Notes: generated by a model from the sequence alone, not told the origin. 64,000 nucleotides of DNA from Actinokineospora xionganensis (GCF_014323725.1 NZ_JABVED010000006.1:186001-250000), one strand, 5' to 3'. Positions 34,297-50,583 are shown, counted from the first letter of the stretch. A program made the numbers and translations.

Positions 34297-35658
34297 GTGA
34301 GTGGTCTGTCCGACCGGGACGTAGTCATCGTGGGCGCGGGCCTGTCGGGGTGTCTCATGGCGGTGCTGCTGGCCCGCCGCGGCTGCCGCGTCCGGGTGTT
34401 CGAGCGGCGGTCGGACCCTCGATCCCGGGCGGCCGACCACGGGCGGTCCATCAACCTCGGTCTTTCCCGGCGCGGCATGACGGCGCTGCGTGCGGCCGGG
34501 CTGCTCGACGAGGTGCTCGCGCACGCGGCGCCGATGCGGGGGCGGGTCGTGCACCTGCCGGACGGGGGCCTCGGCTTCCAGCCCTACGGCACCAGTGACG
34601 ACCAGATCCTGCGTTCGGTGCTGCGCAACGACTTGAACACGGTGCTGCTCGACGCCGCCGAGGCGATGCCCGGCGTCCGGTTCGAGTTCGACGCCAAGCT
34701 CACCGCGATGGACAAGAGCAAGGCCACCGTCGAGTGCCTCTTCCAGACCGCGGGCGGGGTGCGACGGGTCCTGTCCGAGACGGTGATCGGCTCCGACGGC
34801 GCCTTCTCCACCGTGCGCGCCCAGATGCACCGCGGCGAGCCCGCCGACTACCACCAGGAGTTCCTCCCCTGGGGCTACAAGGAACTGTCGATCGAGGCGG
34901 GCCCGCCGGATGAGCGGCGCACCGACCCGGAGGCGTTGCACGTGTGGCCCGCCGACGGCGGCCTCATCGTCGCGCATCCCAACGCCGACCGGTCGCTGAC
35001 CGGCACCATCTTCCTGCCGCTGGCCGGGCCGGACAGCTTCGAGACGCTGCGCACCACCGAAGCGGTCTCATCGCTGCTGGCCGACCGGTTCCCGGATCTG
35101 CACAGGCTCGTGCCCGACGTCGTCGAGCAGTTCCTGAGCCAGCCGGTGGGCCACCTGGTGACCGTGCGGACCGCGCCGTGGCACCACGACGACCGCGTGG
35201 TGCTGCTGGGCGACGCCTGCCACGCGGTGTACCCGTTCTACGGGCAGGGTATGAACTCCGCGTTCGAGGACTGCGTGACCCTCGACGGCTGCCTCGACCG
35301 CAATCCCGACGACTGGGCCGCCGCTTTCGCCGAATACCAGGCGATCCGCAAGCCCAACACCGATGTCCTCGCGGACCTTTCGGCCGAGAACTTCATCGAG
35401 CTGCGCGACCGGCTGGCCTCGCCGCTGTTCCTCGCCCGCAAGAACGCCGACCTCGCGTTGAACCGGATCCTCGGCAACCGCTGGGTCCCGCTGTACACGA
35501 TGATCTCGCACACCACCACGCCGTACGCGGACGCGCTTCGCCGCTCCCGCAGGCAGAACACCACGCTCGCCTGGCTGGCCGGGGCAGCCGCCACCGGGAC
35601 CGCGGCCGCTGGCGCGGTCTTGCTCCGCAACCTCGCACGTCGCGTCAAGGGGAAGTAA
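34297..35658 (+). CDS. Kynurenine 3-monooxygenase-like FAD-dependent aromatic hydroxylase
   Basis: A 453-aa class A flavoprotein. G13AGLSG18 is the FAD dinucleotide fold. It is followed by RRSDPR and the block [21 protein letters not shown], characteristic of kynurenine 3-monooxygenase. Later come a YKELSIEAG segment, LHVWPADGG and G305-D306[20 protein letters not shown]. A hydrophobic C-terminal helix (~424-446) resembles the membrane anchor of KMO enzymes. KMO turns L-kynurenine into 3-hydroxykynurenine with NADPH and oxygen. No other kynurenine-pathway gene is nearby, so it may supply 3-hydroxykynurenine to the NRPS or hydroxylate another aromatic residue. GTG 34297 follows GAAAGGGAG. The stop abuts the next ATG with no gap. 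Confidence 0.85.
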   Translation: MSGLSDRDVVIVGAGLSGCLMAVLLARRGCRVRVFERRSDPRSRAADHGRSINLGLSRRGMTALRAAGLLDEVLAHAAPMRGRVVHLPDGGLGFQPYGTSDDQILRSVLRNDLNTVLLDAAEAMPGVRFEFDAKLTAMDKSKATVECLFQTAGGVRRVLSETVIGSDGAFSTVRAQMHRGEPADYHQEFLPWGYKELSIEAGPPDERRTDPEALHVWPADGGLIVAHPNADRSLTGTIFLPLAGPDSFETLRTTEAVSSLLADRFPDLHRLVPDVVEQFLSQPVGHLVTVRTAPWHHDDRVVLLGDACHAVYPFYGQGMNSAFEDCVTLDGCLDRNPDDWAAAFAEYQAIRKPNTDVLADLSAENFIELRDRLASPLFLARKNADLALNRILGNRWVPLYTMISHTTTPYADALRRSRRQNTTLAWLAGAAATGTAAAGAVLLRNLARRVKGK

Positions 35659-36345
35659 ATGCTGACCAGTCCTGGAGAACCCGCGAGAGTCCTGCTCGAG
35701 GTCGACGACATCGAGCAGAACCTGCTGCCCACGCGAATGGTCCCTTACGCCCCGCAGCTGCGCCTGATCCTCGACTGGGCGCGCCAATACCTGACCAGGC
35801 CGCACGAGAGCCTGGGCCGCAAGGGAAGCGTGTGCCCGTTCGTCCAGGCGTCGATCGACCGGCGCAAGTTCTACCTCACGGTCTTCCCCGGGCGTCCGGC
35901 CGACCCGTCGGACGTCGCGGCGGCGATGCTGCCGTACCGGGACTGGTTCCTGGAACTGGCGCCGCGCGGCCAGGGGACGGCTCAGCTGACCACGATCCTG
36001 GTGCTGTTCCCCGACCTCCGATCCGAGGACGTCGACGAGGTGATCGACGGTTCCCAGGAGACACTCAAGTCCGACTACGTGGACCGGGGTCTGATGATCG
36101 GCGAATTCCACGACGGGCCGCCGGACAAGGGCGGCCTGTGGAACCCGGACTTCCGACCGCTGCGCAGTCCCGTCCCGCTGCTGGCGATCCGGCACATGGT
36201 GCCCACGGACTTCGCCTTCCTGCGGGAAAGCCGCGGCCACGCACTCGCGTACCTGCGGCAGTTCGCCAGCCAGGTGCCCGCGACCGTCCGCGAGGCGATG
36301 GTGCACGCGCTGGTGCGCGACGAGCTGGAAGTGGGGACCCGGTGA
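35659..36345 (+). CDS. DUF6875-like protein of unknown function in the NRPS operon
   Basis: A 228-aa soluble protein. It contains [12 protein letters not shown] with a single conserved-looking Cys, then KFYLTVFPG, an acidic [14 protein letters not shown] segment and a [27 protein letters not shown] block. I remember this pattern as DUF6875, a family seen beside biosynthetic genes, but its reaction is unknown to me. The gene sits between the KMO-like gene (zero gap) and the first NRPS (GTGA overlap), so it is very likely made in step with the assembly line. A tailoring or precursor role is inferred from context only. Confidence 0.6.
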   Translation: MLTSPGEPARVLLEVDDIEQNLLPTRMVPYAPQLRLILDWARQYLTRPHESLGRKGSVCPFVQASIDRRKFYLTVFPGRPADPSDVAAAMLPYRDWFLELAPRGQGTAQLTTILVLFPDLRSEDVDEVIDGSQETLKSDYVDRGLMIGEFHDGPPDKGGLWNPDFRPLRSPVPLLAIRHMVPTDFAFLRESRGHALAYLRQFASQVPATVREAMVHALVRDELEVGTR

Positions 36346-39300
36346 CGACGCACCCGCCGTCCTTCGGACAGCAGCGGCTGTGGTTCCTCGACCGGCTGCA
36401 CCCGGCCTCCGCGCTGTACAACGTGCCCGCCGTGCTGCGGCTGACCGGTCCGCTCGACGTCGGCGCGCTGCGGCGTGGTCTCGACGAGGTCGTGCACAGG
36501 CACGGCGCGCTGCGCACGGTGTTCGCGGAGCGCGACGGCGGGCCGGTTCAGGTTGTGCTGCCCGATGCCCGGGCGGCGTTGACCGTGCTCGACGTGAGCG
36601 GTGAAAGCGAGGCTGAGAGCCGGATCCAGGCCGAGGCCCGGCGGCCGTTCGACCTGTCCACCGGACCTCTCATGCGGGTCCTTCTCCTGCGGCTGGCCGA
36701 CGACGACCACTTCCTGATGTTCACCCTGCACCACATCATCTCCGACGGCTGGTCCCTGGCGGTCCTGCTCGACGAACTGGGCAGCGCCTACCGCGCGTTC
36801 CGTGTCGGCGAAGACCCCGCGCTGCCCGAACTGTCGTTGGAGTACGCGGAGTTCGCCGCCTGGCAGCGCGAGGAAGCCGCCGGACCGATGGGAGCCATGG
36901 CCCTGGACTACTGGGTCGAGCACCTGAGGGACGCGCCCCCGCTGCTGACCCTGCCCACCGACCGTCCCCGTCCGGCCGCCCAGGAATACCGCGGGCGGGT
37001 GCACGGCTTCGACCTGCCACCGACGCTCGCCGCCGGTCTGCGCAGCGCCACGCTCGCGCTGGGCGGAACGCTGTTCATGACGCTGCTCGCCGCCTACCAG
37101 GCCCTGCTTTCCCACTACAGCGGCCAAGACGACGTCGTCGTCGGCACCGCGGTCGGCGGCCGGTCCAGAGTGGACGCCGAACCGCTGATCGGCCTGTTCG
37201 TGAACACCGTGCCGCTGCGGACCTCCCTCGCGGGCAACCCCACGTTCCGGGAGCTGGTGTCCCGGGTCCGCGACGTGACGCTGGACGGCCTGAGCTACGC
37301 GGACCTGCCGCTGGAGCGGATCGTCGAGGCCCTGCACCCGGAGCGCGGCCTTGGCTACTCACCGGTGTTCCAGGTCCAGCTGACCTTGCAGAGCACCCGT
37401 CCCCCCACGCTGGATCTCGACGGCGTCGCCGTGTCCGAGCCGCGGTTCGTCACCGCCGACGTCGCCAAGTTCGACCTGACCCTGGCCGCCGCCGAGCGCG
37501 GCGACGACCTGCACGTCGACCTCGAGTACGACACGGCGCTGTTCGACGCCGCGACAGTCGAGCGGTTCGGCGAGCACTATGTGCGGTTCCTGTCCACTGT
37601 GGTCGCCGACCCGGACACCCGGATCCTCGACGTGCCGCTGCTCGACGCCGAGGAACAGCGGCGGGCCGTCGTCGACTGGAACGACACCGAACTGCCGCTC
37701 CCCGCGGGGACGGTGCTCGATTTGATCGCGGCCCAGGTCGCCCTGCGGCCCGACGCCGTGGCGGTGGAGGACAGCCGCCACTGCCTCACCTACGCCGAAC
37801 TCGACGCGCGGGCGAACCGGGTCGGGCACGCGCTGTGCGCCGCCGGCGTCGGGCCGGAGGTTCCGGTCGCGCTGTGCGTCAGCCGTGGTGTCGACCTGCT
37901 TGTGGCCCTGCTTGGCGTGTGGAAGGCCGGTGGCGCCTACGTTCCGCTCGATCCGTCCTGGCCCGCCGACCGGCTGCGCTACATGCTGGCCAACGCGGCG
38001 GCCACGGTGGCCCTCGTCGACGAGTCCACCGCCGGGCTCGGGTTTCTCGACGGCATGACCACCGTCCGGATCGACGGCACCGGACAGGACACCGCGCCGG
38101 ACGTGGACGTCGACGCCGACACTCTCGCCTACCTCATCTACACCTCCGGCTCGACCGGCAGGCCCAAGGGCATCGGGGTCCCGCACGCGGGCGTCCTCAA
38201 CCACCTGGTCGCGTTCGACACGTTGCTGCGCCTGGACTCCGACGACGTGTGGGCCGCGGTGACCACCCTGTCGTTCGACCCGTCGGTGCTGGAACTGTTA
38301 CTGCCGCTGTTGTGCGGCGCCAAGGTGGCGATGTTCGACACGATCGAGGCGGGCGAGCCCGCTTTGCTTCGGTCCCGGCTGGTCGAATCCGGCGCCACGG
38401 TGCTGCAGTCGACCCCATCGCGGTGGCGGCTGCTCCTCACCGCGGGCGACGTCCCGGCGTCGGTGCGGACGCGGCTGTGCGGCGGCGAGGAGCTGACCCC
38501 GGACCTCGCCCGGACGCTCGCCGCGGACGGCGCGACCCTGTGGAACGTCTACGGGCCGACGGAGGCCACGATCTGGGCGACCGCCACCAGGGTCACGGGC
38601 ACTCCCCTGGAGATCGGTCCGCCGGTCGGCAATCTGCGCGTGTATGTGCTCGACAAGTCGCTGCGGCCGGTTCCGGTCGGTGTGGTCGGCGAGATCCACA
38701 TCGGCGGTGTCGGTGTGGCGCGCGGCTATCACGGCCGCGGCGACCTGACCGCCGCCCAGTTCGTCCCCGACCCGTTCGGCGTGGGCTCGCGGCTCTACGC
38801 GACGGGCGACCTGGCACGCTACCGTCCCAACGGGACACTGGAGTTCCTCGGACGAGCCGACAACCAGGTCAAGATCCGGGGCTTCCGCATCGAGCTCGGC
38901 GAGATCGAGGCCGCCCTGCGGGCGTGTCCCCGCGTCGGCGAGGCGGTGGTCAAGGCGTGGGCGGGTGAACGCCTGGCCGCGTATGTGGAGTCCGATGACG
39001 ACCCGGTGGCGCTGTGGGCGTCGATTCGCTCGCTGCTGGCCGAATCACTGCCGGACTACATGATCCCGGCAGCCCTGGTGGTGGTGGACGCTCTGCCGCT
39101 CACCCCGAACGAGAAAGTCGACCGGGGCAGGCTGGCGGAGCCCTCGTGGGACGAGTTGCGCACCGCCGACCGGGTGGCCCCACGCGACGCTGTCGAGCGC
39201 GCGCTCGCGGAGATCTGGCAAGACCTGCTGGAGGTGTCGGAAGTCGGCACGAACGACGACTTCTTCATCCTCGGCGGTCACTCGCTGCTCGCGGCCAAGA

Positions 39301-39505
39301 TGCTCGCGGCCGTTCGGGAGCAGCTCTTGGTCGACGTGCCGATGCGGGTGGCGTTCGAGACGCGGACGATCGCGGGCTTCGCGGAAGCGTTGCGGCGGTA
39401 CGAGAGCACGCCGGGCGCCGTCGATGAGGTGGCCGTGCTGCGCGCGGAGATCGCCGCGCTGCCGGACGACGAGGTGGCCGCCATGCTGGAGAACGGCGGT
39501 GTCCG

Positions 39506-39509
<4 letters not shown>
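36342..39509 (+). CDS. Nonribosomal peptide synthetase, C-A-T module (Gly-like adenylation code)
   Basis: A 1055-aa single module; GTG 36342 overlaps the previous stop (GTGA) and gives a start two residues before the C-domain motif [15 protein letters not shown]. The condensation domain (~1-430) has an intact H130HIISDG136. The adenylation domain (~450-950) has A3 TSGSTG at 601, A5 [10 protein letters not shown]7 YATGDLARY and A10 PNEKVDR. The thiolation domain has FILGGHS981LLA. Eye alignment to GrsA gives the ten-residue code D-P-L-Q-C-G-V-I-W-K, close to the glycine code D-I-L-Q-L-G-L-I-W-K; this is tentative. Codon 653 is a TTA at 38298, rare in such genomes. The GTGA overlap with the next NRPS suggests these two modules act in sequence. 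Confidence 0.93.
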
Positions 39510-43842
<4,333 letters not shown>

Positions 43843-43846
<4 letters not shown>

Positions 43847-45180
43847 CCACCACCACCGAGGGGCTAGGTCGCTTCGTCGCGATCTGGGTCGGGCAGTTGG
43901 TGTCGCTGGCGGGCACCGCCGTCACCGGGTTCGTGCTGGGTGTGTGGGTGTACCAGCTCACCGGCTCAGCCACCCAGTTCAGCCTGATCATGCTGGTCGA
44001 AGCCATCGCGGCGATCTCCGTCGCGCCACTGGCGGGCGCGGTCGCGGACCGGGTCGACCGGCGCTGGACACTGGTCGCGAGTGACGTGGTCGCCGCGGCG
44101 GTGACGGCCGTGCTGCTCACGCTCGTCACGGCGGGCGGCCTTCAGGTGTGGCAGGTCTACCCGATCTCCGCGGTCGCGGCGATGTGCGCGACGTTCCGCA
44201 TGGTCACCTTCACCACGATGCTGCCGCTGCTGGTGCCCGAACAGCACCTGAGCCGCGCCAACGGGCTCGCCCAGGCGGGAATGGCGGTGCAGATCTCCGC
44301 TCCGCTCGCCGCGGGGGTGCTGCTGGCCACGGTCGGCCTCCGCGGCGTGGTGCTCATCGACCTGTTCACCTACGGCGTCGCCCTCGCGATCACCGTCTCG
44401 CTCGCCCTGCCCGAGCGGGCCGTGCGACCACAGCCGCGAGAGCACGCCGAGCGCGACGGGGCGATGGCCGAGTTGCGCGGCGGCTGGACCGAGCTGCGGA
44501 GGCGGTCCGGTCTGGGCACGCTGCTCCTTGTCCTGGGCGCGTTCGACTTCGCGTTCGGGCTGGCGGGGGTCCTGGTGCAGCCGCTTATCCTGACCTTCGC
44601 CGGACCGTCCACCCTGGGCGTGCTGATGTTCGCGGGCGGTGGCGGCATGCTGCTCGGCAGCGCGGTGATGAGCGTGTGGGGCGGACCGAAACGCCGGATC
44701 ACCGGTGTCTCGGCGTTCCTGGCGATCGGCGGCGTGGCCCTCGCGCTGCACTCGCTGGCCCCCTCGGCGCTGCTCATCGGCATTCTGGCGCCCGCCTTCC
44801 TGTTCACCCTGCCGGTGATCACCGGCTGCACGATGTCGCTGCTACAGACCAAAGTGGACCCGAGCACGCTGGGCCGGGTCATGGCGAGCGTGCGGATGGT
44901 GTCGCAGGGCGCGACCGCGATCGCCTACGCCGTGGCCGGTCCCCTGGCTGACCAGGTCTTCGAACCGATGCTCGCCCCGGGCGGCGCCTTGGCCGACAGC
45001 GTCGGCGGGGTGATCGGCACCGGGCCCGGGCGCGGCATCGCGCTCATCTTCGTGATCACCGGCGCGGTCCTGCTAGTGCTGGCCGCCGCCATGGCCTCGC
45101 CGCGGCTGCGCGCCGTCGACGGCCTTCCCGATCTGCTGCACACCAAAGGGGAATCCGATGTTGAACTTGCCGCGGGCTGA
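43843..45180 (+). CDS. MFS transporter, probable product exporter
   Basis: A 445-aa major facilitator protein with about 12 hydrophobic segments. The loop 2-3 motif is [11 protein letters not shown], and there is a central hydrophilic loop ([11 protein letters not shown]). It resembles the MFS_3/enterobactin-exporter-like group that exports siderophores and macrolides. Its ATG overlaps the reductase-NRPS stop (ATGA), and its 3' end overlaps the next NRPS gene by 23 nt, so it belongs to the biosynthetic operon. It likely exports the peptide and may give self-resistance. The cargo is inferred. Confidence 0.88.
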
Positions 45181-48100
45181 GCACCGCGCCTTCGCGGAGA
45201 ACGACGCGCCCGGGCCGCACCTCGACGTCCTGCACGCGTTGTCCTACCGGGTGGCGGGAACCGCGCTTCGTCTCGGGATCTTCGAGCACCTGACCGACGA
45301 GCCGCGTGCCGCCGAGGATCTGGCGGCGGCGATCGGCGGCGACCCGCGTGGGACACGGGTGCTGCTCGACGCGCTGGTCGGTTTCGAGTACGCGGTGCGC
45401 GACGACTCCGGCTACCGCGCCGCCCCCGGCGCGAAGTGGCTGGGCACGGGATACCGCACTGTGTTCTCCTTCTGGCACCGCGTCCTGTTCGACCAGTGGC
45501 GCGACCTTGAACGGTCCATTGTGGAGGGCAAGCCCGCGGTCGACTTCTACGGCTGGCTCGACGCCGATCCCGAGGCTCTCGGCGAGTTCCAGTCGATGCT
45601 GGGTGAACTGGCCGACGCCGTCATCCCCGGCCTCCCCCTGTCGCTGCCCACCGCCCGTCGCCTGCTCGACGTCGGCGGCGGCCACGCGCGCTACGCCACC
45701 GCGTTCTGCCAGGCCAACCCCGACCTGTGGGCGACCGTGCTGGACCTGCCCGGCACGCTGGACGCCGGCCGCGCCCACGCCGCCGCGCTGGGCGGCCGAG
45801 TCGAGTTCCGCGAGGGTGACTGGCTGACCGACGACCTCGGCGCGGACCATGACGTCGTGCTGCTGTTCAACGTCCTGCACTGCCTGGCCCCCGACCGCGC
45901 CCGCGACCTGATCCGCCGCGTCGGCGAAGCGGCTGCCGCGGGTGCGACCGTGCTGATCCTTGAGGAGACGCCGGAGATCTCCCCGGAGGCGGGCGGCACC
46001 GGGGCGGCCTGGGTGCCGATGTTCAGCCTCAACCTGTTCCACACCCAGGGTGGCCAGATCCACACCGAAGCCCAGCTCACCGAGTGGCTGACCGAGGCCG
46101 GGTTCGGCGACGTCTCGGTCGCACCCGTCCCGGCGGCGCCGACGTTCCGGCTGTACTCGGCCACCAGGGGCGCACGACGGTGGCAGCCGACGGCCGCGCA
46201 GCGACAGATGCTCGCGTTCCACGAGCTCTTCCCGAGTTCCACCTGGCACAACGTCCCGCTCTACGCGCGGATCACCGGCCCTCTCGACACCCACGCGCTG
46301 CGCGAGTCGCTGCGGCGCTGCGTCTCCCGCCACGATTCGCTGCGCACCAGGTACGCGCCGGACGGCACCGCGGAGGTCACCGAGGTCGCCCCGGTCCTGA
46401 CCGAAGTGGACCTCACCGGGCAGGGTGAGGCGGCGGTCGCGGCGCTGCGCGACCGAGAACTGCGCACCCCGTTCGACCTCGCCCAGGGCCCGCCGATGCG
46501 CGCGACCCTGGCCCGGCTCTCCGCCGAGGAACACGAGCTGATCCTGGTCACCCACCACATCGCCATCGACGGCTACTCACTTCCGCTGCTGCAGCGCGAC
46601 CTCCTGGCCGGCTACGGCGACCCCGGCAGCGAGACCGATGGACCGCGGTATTCGGAGTTCGCCCTGCGGCACAACGACTCCGCGATCGACGACGAGCAAC
46701 TCTCCTTCTGGCTCAGCGAACTGGCGAACCCGCCGGACCGGATGGTGCTGCCGTTCGCGGCGAGCACCGCCGACCCGGGCCTGGCCGCGGACCTGGTGGC
46801 CTTCGCCGTGCCAGACGAGGTGTCGACCGCCGTCCGGGAGCTGGCCAGGCAGCAGCGGTCCAGCCCGTTCATGGTGCTGCTGAGCGCTTTCGGAGTCCTG
46901 CTGAGCCGCTACAGCGGGGCGACGGACCTGGTGATCGGCACGCCCGTCGCCGGACGCGACCACGCCGGAACCGAGGACCTGGTCGGCTGCCTGGTGAACA
47001 TGGTTCCGCTACGGATGCGGCTGGCCGACGCGGCCACATGGTCGGACGTGCTGACCGTGGTCCGGTCGGCCGCGTTGGACGCCTTCGACCATGTCGACGT
47101 GCCGTTCGCCCATGTGGTCGACCAACTCGCCCCCGTGCGGTCGGCGAACATCCACCCGGTTTTCCAGGTCGCCTTCGCCGCGCCGCCCGCACTGGCCGCA
47201 CCATCCACAGTGGATGGTGTGCGGTTCGCGTTCGCCGACGGAACAAGCACCGAGTCGCTCTTCGACATCGAGGTCCAGGTCATCGACGAGGGCGACGCGA
47301 TGCGCGGCTACCTCAAGTACCGCGGCGCACTGTTCTCGCGTGCGCACATGACCGGCCTCGTCGACCACTTCCTGCACCTGGCAGGCCAACTCGCCGAGGC
47401 GCCCGAGGCGGCGCTCGCCGACGTGTCGCTGCTGCGGCCCGAGCAGTGGCGCCGGGCGGTCGTCGAGTGGAACGACACCCACACGGACTACCCGCGCGAG
47501 GCCGGCCTGGTCGCGCTGGTGGAAGCACAGGTCGACGCCACGCCGGACGCCGTCGCCGCGGTCTACGGCGACGAGACACTCACGTACCGCGAACTGGACG
47601 AGCGCGCCAACCGGTTGGCACATCACCTGCGGGACAAGGGGATCAGTGCGGAGAGCAAGGTCGGCCTCTGCCTGGAGTTCCGGGCGGACTGGGTGGTCGC
47701 CGCGCTCGCCGTGCTGAAGGCGGGTGGTGCCTACGTGCCGCTCGACCCCGCCTACCCGGCGTCGCGGCTGGACCTCATGTGCGCGGACAGCGGGGTCGAG
47801 GTCGTGCTGGCGCACGAGAGTCTGCGCGACCGGGTCACCGGCCCGGTGATCATCCTCGACGGCGGCCTGACCGGGCCGACCACGCGCCTGGACATCGCGG
47901 TGGGCGCCGACAACCTGGCGTACGTCATGTACACGTCCGGCTCGACCGGCAGGCCGAAGGGTGTCGCCGTCACCCACCGCAACATCGTTCGGCTCGTCCG
48001 TGACACCGACTATGTCCACTTCGGACCTGATGACGCCGTTGCGCAGGCGTCGAACCTGTCGTTCGACGCGGCCACCTTCGAACTGTGGGGCCCGCTGTGC

Positions 48101-49231
48101 GCGGGCGCGCGAATCGTCGGCGTGCCGAAGGACGACCTGCTCTCGGCCCCGGCGCTGGGCAAGGCGCTGCGGGACAACGGGATCACCATCATGTTCCTGA
48201 CCACGACGTTGGCCAGGCAACTCGCGGCCGAGGCCCCGGAGACGTTCGCGTCGCTGCGTCTGCTGCTCGTCGGCGGCGAGCAGGCCGACACCACCATGAT
48301 CCACCGGCTGGTCGGGATCGACGGGCCGCGGGTGCGCAACATCTACGGGCCGACGGAGACGACCACGTTCGCCCTGTCCTGGCCCGCACTCATCGAGAAC
48401 GCCGCGGACGCCGACGTGGTGCCCATCGGCAGGCCGATCGCGAACAGCACCGCCTACGTCCTCGACGACCACCTGCGGCCGGTCGCGCCCGGTCTGGTCG
48501 GCGAGATCTTCCTCGGCGGCGACGGCGTGGCCCGCGGCTACGTCGGCCGGGCCGACCTCACCGCCGAGCGCTTCGTGCCCGACCCGTTCGGCGCCGCGGG
48601 GTCGCGGCTCTACCGCACCGGCGACCTGGGCCGATACCGGGCAGACGGCCTGATCGAGTGCCTCGGGCGAATCGACCGGCAGGTGAAGATCCGGGGCTTC
48701 CGGATCGAGCCGGGCGAGGTCGAGGACTGCGTGCGCGAGACCGGGCGGGCCAAGCACGTCACCGTCCAAGTGCGACAGACCGACGACGGGGACGCCATGC
48801 TGGTGGGCTATGTCGTGCCCGCCGACCCGGCCGCGTCGATGGCCGACCTGCGCGAGGAACTGCGGCGGCGGCTGCCCGAGTACCTCGTCCCCACCACCCT
48901 GATCGCGATGGAAGCCCTGCCGGTCAACGCGAACGGCAAACTCGACATCGCCGCTCTGCCTGACCCACTGGCCCAGGCGACCGCGGCACACGCGGAACCG
49001 ACCAGTGAGACCGAGCGGGTCGTGCGCGCCATCTGGCGTGAGGTGCTGGGCAACCCGGACATCGGCGTGCACGACGACTTCTTCGTCCTCGGCGGCCACT
49101 CCATCAAGGCGGGCCAGGTCGTGACCCGCCTCCGCGCCGAACTCAGGGTCCCCGTGTCCCTTCGGCTGCTGTTCGACAACCCGACGGTGGCGTCTCTGGC
49201 CGCCGCCCTTCCGCACCCCGTCTCACACTGA
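45158..49231 (+). CDS. NRPS with N-terminal O-methyltransferase: MT-C-A-T (Ile/Val-like adenylation code)
   Basis: A 1357-aa fusion. Residues ~1-335 are a complete small-molecule O-methyltransferase of the COMT/acetylserotonin type: helical dimerisation region ([24 protein letters not shown]), SAM motif L170DVGGG175, and [12 protein letters not shown] with the His expected of the catalytic helix. Residues ~340-765 are a condensation domain with H466HIAIDG472. The adenylation domain has A3 TSGSTG at 926, [10 protein letters not shown] and NANGKLD. The thiolation domain has VLGGHS1315IKA. The eye-read code D-A-F-F-L-G-I-T-F-K is near the Ile code D-A-F-F-Y-G-I-T-F-K. The methyltransferase is at the extreme N-terminus, not inserted in the A domain, so it is not an ordinary N-methylation domain. 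ATG 45158 has AAAGGGGA upstream and lies inside the MFS gene. Confidence 0.92.
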   Translation: MLNLPRAEHRAFAENDAPGPHLDVLHALSYRVAGTALRLGIFEHLTDEPRAAEDLAAAIGGDPRGTRVLLDALVGFEYAVRDDSGYRAAPGAKWLGTGYRTVFSFWHRVLFDQWRDLERSIVEGKPAVDFYGWLDADPEALGEFQSMLGELADAVIPGLPLSLPTARRLLDVGGGHARYATAFCQANPDLWATVLDLPGTLDAGRAHAAALGGRVEFREGDWLTDDLGADHDVVLLFNVLHCLAPDRARDLIRRVGEAAAAGATVLILEETPEISPEAGGTGAAWVPMFSLNLFHTQGGQIHTEAQLTEWLTEAGFGDVSVAPVPAAPTFRLYSATRGARRWQPTAAQRQMLAFHELFPSSTWHNVPLYARITGPLDTHALRESLRRCVSRHDSLRTRYAPDGTAEVTEVAPVLTEVDLTGQGEAAVAALRDRELRTPFDLAQGPPMRATLARLSAEEHELILVTHHIAIDGYSLPLLQRDLLAGYGDPGSETDGPRYSEFALRHNDSAIDDEQLSFWLSELANPPDRMVLPFAASTADPGLAADLVAFAVPDEVSTAVRELARQQRSSPFMVLLSAFGVLLSRYSGATDLVIGTPVAGRDHAGTEDLVGCLVNMVPLRMRLADAATWSDVLTVVRSAALDAFDHVDVPFAHVVDQLAPVRSANIHPVFQVAFAAPPALAAPSTVDGVRFAFADGTSTESLFDIEVQVIDEGDAMRGYLKYRGALFSRAHMTGLVDHFLHLAGQLAEAPEAALADVSLLRPEQWRRAVVEWNDTHTDYPREAGLVALVEAQVDATPDAVAAVYGDETLTYRELDERANRLAHHLRDKGISAESKVGLCLEFRADWVVAALAVLKAGGAYVPLDPAYPASRLDLMCADSGVEVVLAHESLRDRVTGPVIILDGGLTGPTTRLDIAVGADNLAYVMYTSGSTGRPKGVAVTHRNIVRLVRDTDYVHFGPDDAVAQASNLSFDAATFELWGPLCAGARIVGVPKDDLLSAPALGKALRDNGITIMFLTTTLARQLAAEAPETFASLRLLLVGGEQADTTMIHRLVGIDGPRVRNIYGPTETTTFALSWPALIENAADADVVPIGRPIANSTAYVLDDHLRPVAPGLVGEIFLGGDGVARGYVGRADLTAERFVPDPFGAAGSRLYRTGDLGRYRADGLIECLGRIDRQVKIRGFRIEPGEVEDCVRETGRAKHVTVQVRQTDDGDAMLVGYVVPADPAASMADLREELRRRLPEYLVPTTLIAMEALPVNANGKLDIAALPDPLAQATAAHAEPTSETERVVRAIWREVLGNPDIGVHDDFFVLGGHSIKAGQVVTRLRAELRVPVSLRLLFDNPTVASLAAALPHPVSH

Positions 49232-49241
49232 GGAAGAGCGA

Positions 49242-49430
49242 ATGGATACCGACTACAAGGTCGTCGTCAACGACGAGGAGCAGTACTCGATCTGGCCCGC
49301 GGCCAAGGAGAACGCGGCGGGTTGGCGCGACGAAGGAACCCAGGGGAGCAAGGAGGTCTGCCTGGCCCACATCCAGGAAGTGTGGACCGATCTGCGCCCC
49401 CGCAGCCTCCGGGAACGCATGTCGCGGTGA
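49242..49430 (+). CDS. MbtH-like protein, adenylation-domain chaperone
   Basis: A 62-aa MbtH protein: YKVVVNDEEQYSIWP, then GW, GSKEVCLAHIQEVWTDLRP and SLRER. The three invariant Trp residues are present. The usual Pro before GW is replaced by Ala (ENAAGW). MbtH proteins bind the small subdomain of A domains and are often needed for their solubility and activity. It begins 10 nt after the NRPS stop with GAGGAAG as ribosome-binding site and closes the operon. It ends 1 nt from the convergent GH3 gene. Confidence 0.93.
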   Translation: MDTDYKVVVNDEEQYSIWPAAKENAAGWRDEGTQGSKEVCLAHIQEVWTDLRPRSLRERMSR

Positions 49431-49431
49431 G

Positions 49432-50583
49432 TCAGCACGCGGACTTGGCGGCCAGCACCCGTTCGAGGGCTTCGGTGACCCGGCTCTCGGCGAGTTCGCC
49501 GTCGCGCAGGGCCGCTTCGAGCCGGTCGAGCACCTCGGTCAGTCGCACGCCGGAGGACCAGAAGGGGATGTCCACGCCCGCCTGGAGCGCGAGCAGCACG
49601 GCTTCCGGCAGGTCGTAGCGGTCCGAGACGGCGCGCATCCCGCCGAGGTCGTCGGTGACCGTCAGGCCGCCGAACCGCAGGTCGTCGCGCAACAGTCGGT
49701 AGGCGGACGGGTGCAGCGACGCGGGGACACCGTCGGTGAGCCCGGGGACGTCGAGGTGGCCGAACATGACCGCCACCGGCCCGGCCTTGGGCAACTCGCG
49801 GTACGGGTGCAGGTCGCCGCCCAGGTCGGCCAGGGCCGGGGTGCGCACGGCCGCCTTGTGGGAGTCGCCGGATCCATGGCCATGACCGGGAAAGTGCTTG
49901 AGGACCGGCAGCAGCCCGCCGTCGCGCAGTCCGTCGGCGAACGCGCCCGCGTAGCGGGTGGCCGTGGCCGGGTCGTCGCTGAACGACCGGTCGCCGATCA
50001 CCGTCGGCCCCGGCGCCGCGCTGAGGTCGACCACCGGGGCGAAGTCGAGGGTGATCCCCCTGGCGCGCATCCGGCCCGCCCGGTCGCGGGCCAGCACGCG
50101 GACCTGCCCCTCGGTCATCGTCCGCGCCATGTCCCGGGCGCTGGGCAGGTCGCCGTCGAGCCGGTCGAGGCGCTGCACCCGACCGCCCTCGTCGTCCACG
50201 GCCACCGTCAGCGGCAGCACGGCCGCCGAAGTCACCTCGGCCAGTCGCCCGCCGACCAGCATCTCGGTGGCCTCACCACCGAGGAAGATCCCCCCGACCT
50301 GCGCGTCGCGCACCGCGGCGAGCGCCTGACCCGGCCCGGACGGGTCCACCCCGATGATCAGCAACTGCGCGAGCCGCGCCCGTGGCGCCATCTCGGCGAT
50401 CCGCCACAGACACGGCCTTGGCTCCGCCCCGGCCGGAACGAGCCGGGCGGCGGTCGACACCTGGGCCACCGGTGTGCCCGGCACCTGGTCCGGCCCAGGC
50501 AGGAGCGTGGCGACGATCCCGCCGAGGGCGATCGCCACCAGGATCCGGCGCAGCCCGCGCCTGCCCAGCCCGCTTGAAGCCAC
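49432..50583 (-). CDS. Glycoside hydrolase family 3, NagZ-like beta-N-acetylhexosaminidase, secreted or anchored
   Basis: A 383-aa enzyme. GTG 50583 gives an N-terminal signal/anchor: RRGLRRIL followed by the hydrophobic VAIALGGIVATLL. The catalytic barrel has the NagZ general acid/base loop K229HFPGHGHGSGDSH with H230 and H234. The predicted nucleophile is in the TVTDDLGGM loop (D311/D312). A conserved AVDDEGGRVQRL segment comes earlier. Family members remove N-acetylglucosamine from muropeptides or glycans; export suggests cell-wall turnover. It is convergent with mbtH and is not part of the NRPS operon. Confidence 0.88.
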   Translation of the reverse strand: MASSGLGRRGLRRILVAIALGGIVATLLPGPDQVPGTPVAQVSTAARLVPAGAEPRPCLWRIAEMAPRARLAQLLIIGVDPSGPGQALAAVRDAQVGGIFLGGEATEMLVGGRLAEVTSAAVLPLTVAVDDEGGRVQRLDRLDGDLPSARDMARTMTEGQVRVLARDRAGRMRARGITLDFAPVVDLSAAPGPTVIGDRSFSDDPATATRYAGAFADGLRDGGLLPVLKHFPGHGHGSGDSHKAAVRTPALADLGGDLHPYRELPKAGPVAVMFGHLDVPGLTDGVPASLHPSAYRLLRDDLRFGGLTVTDDLGGMRAVSDRYDLPEAVLLALQAGVDIPFWSSGVRLTEVLDRLEAALRDGELAESRVTEALERVLAAKSAC

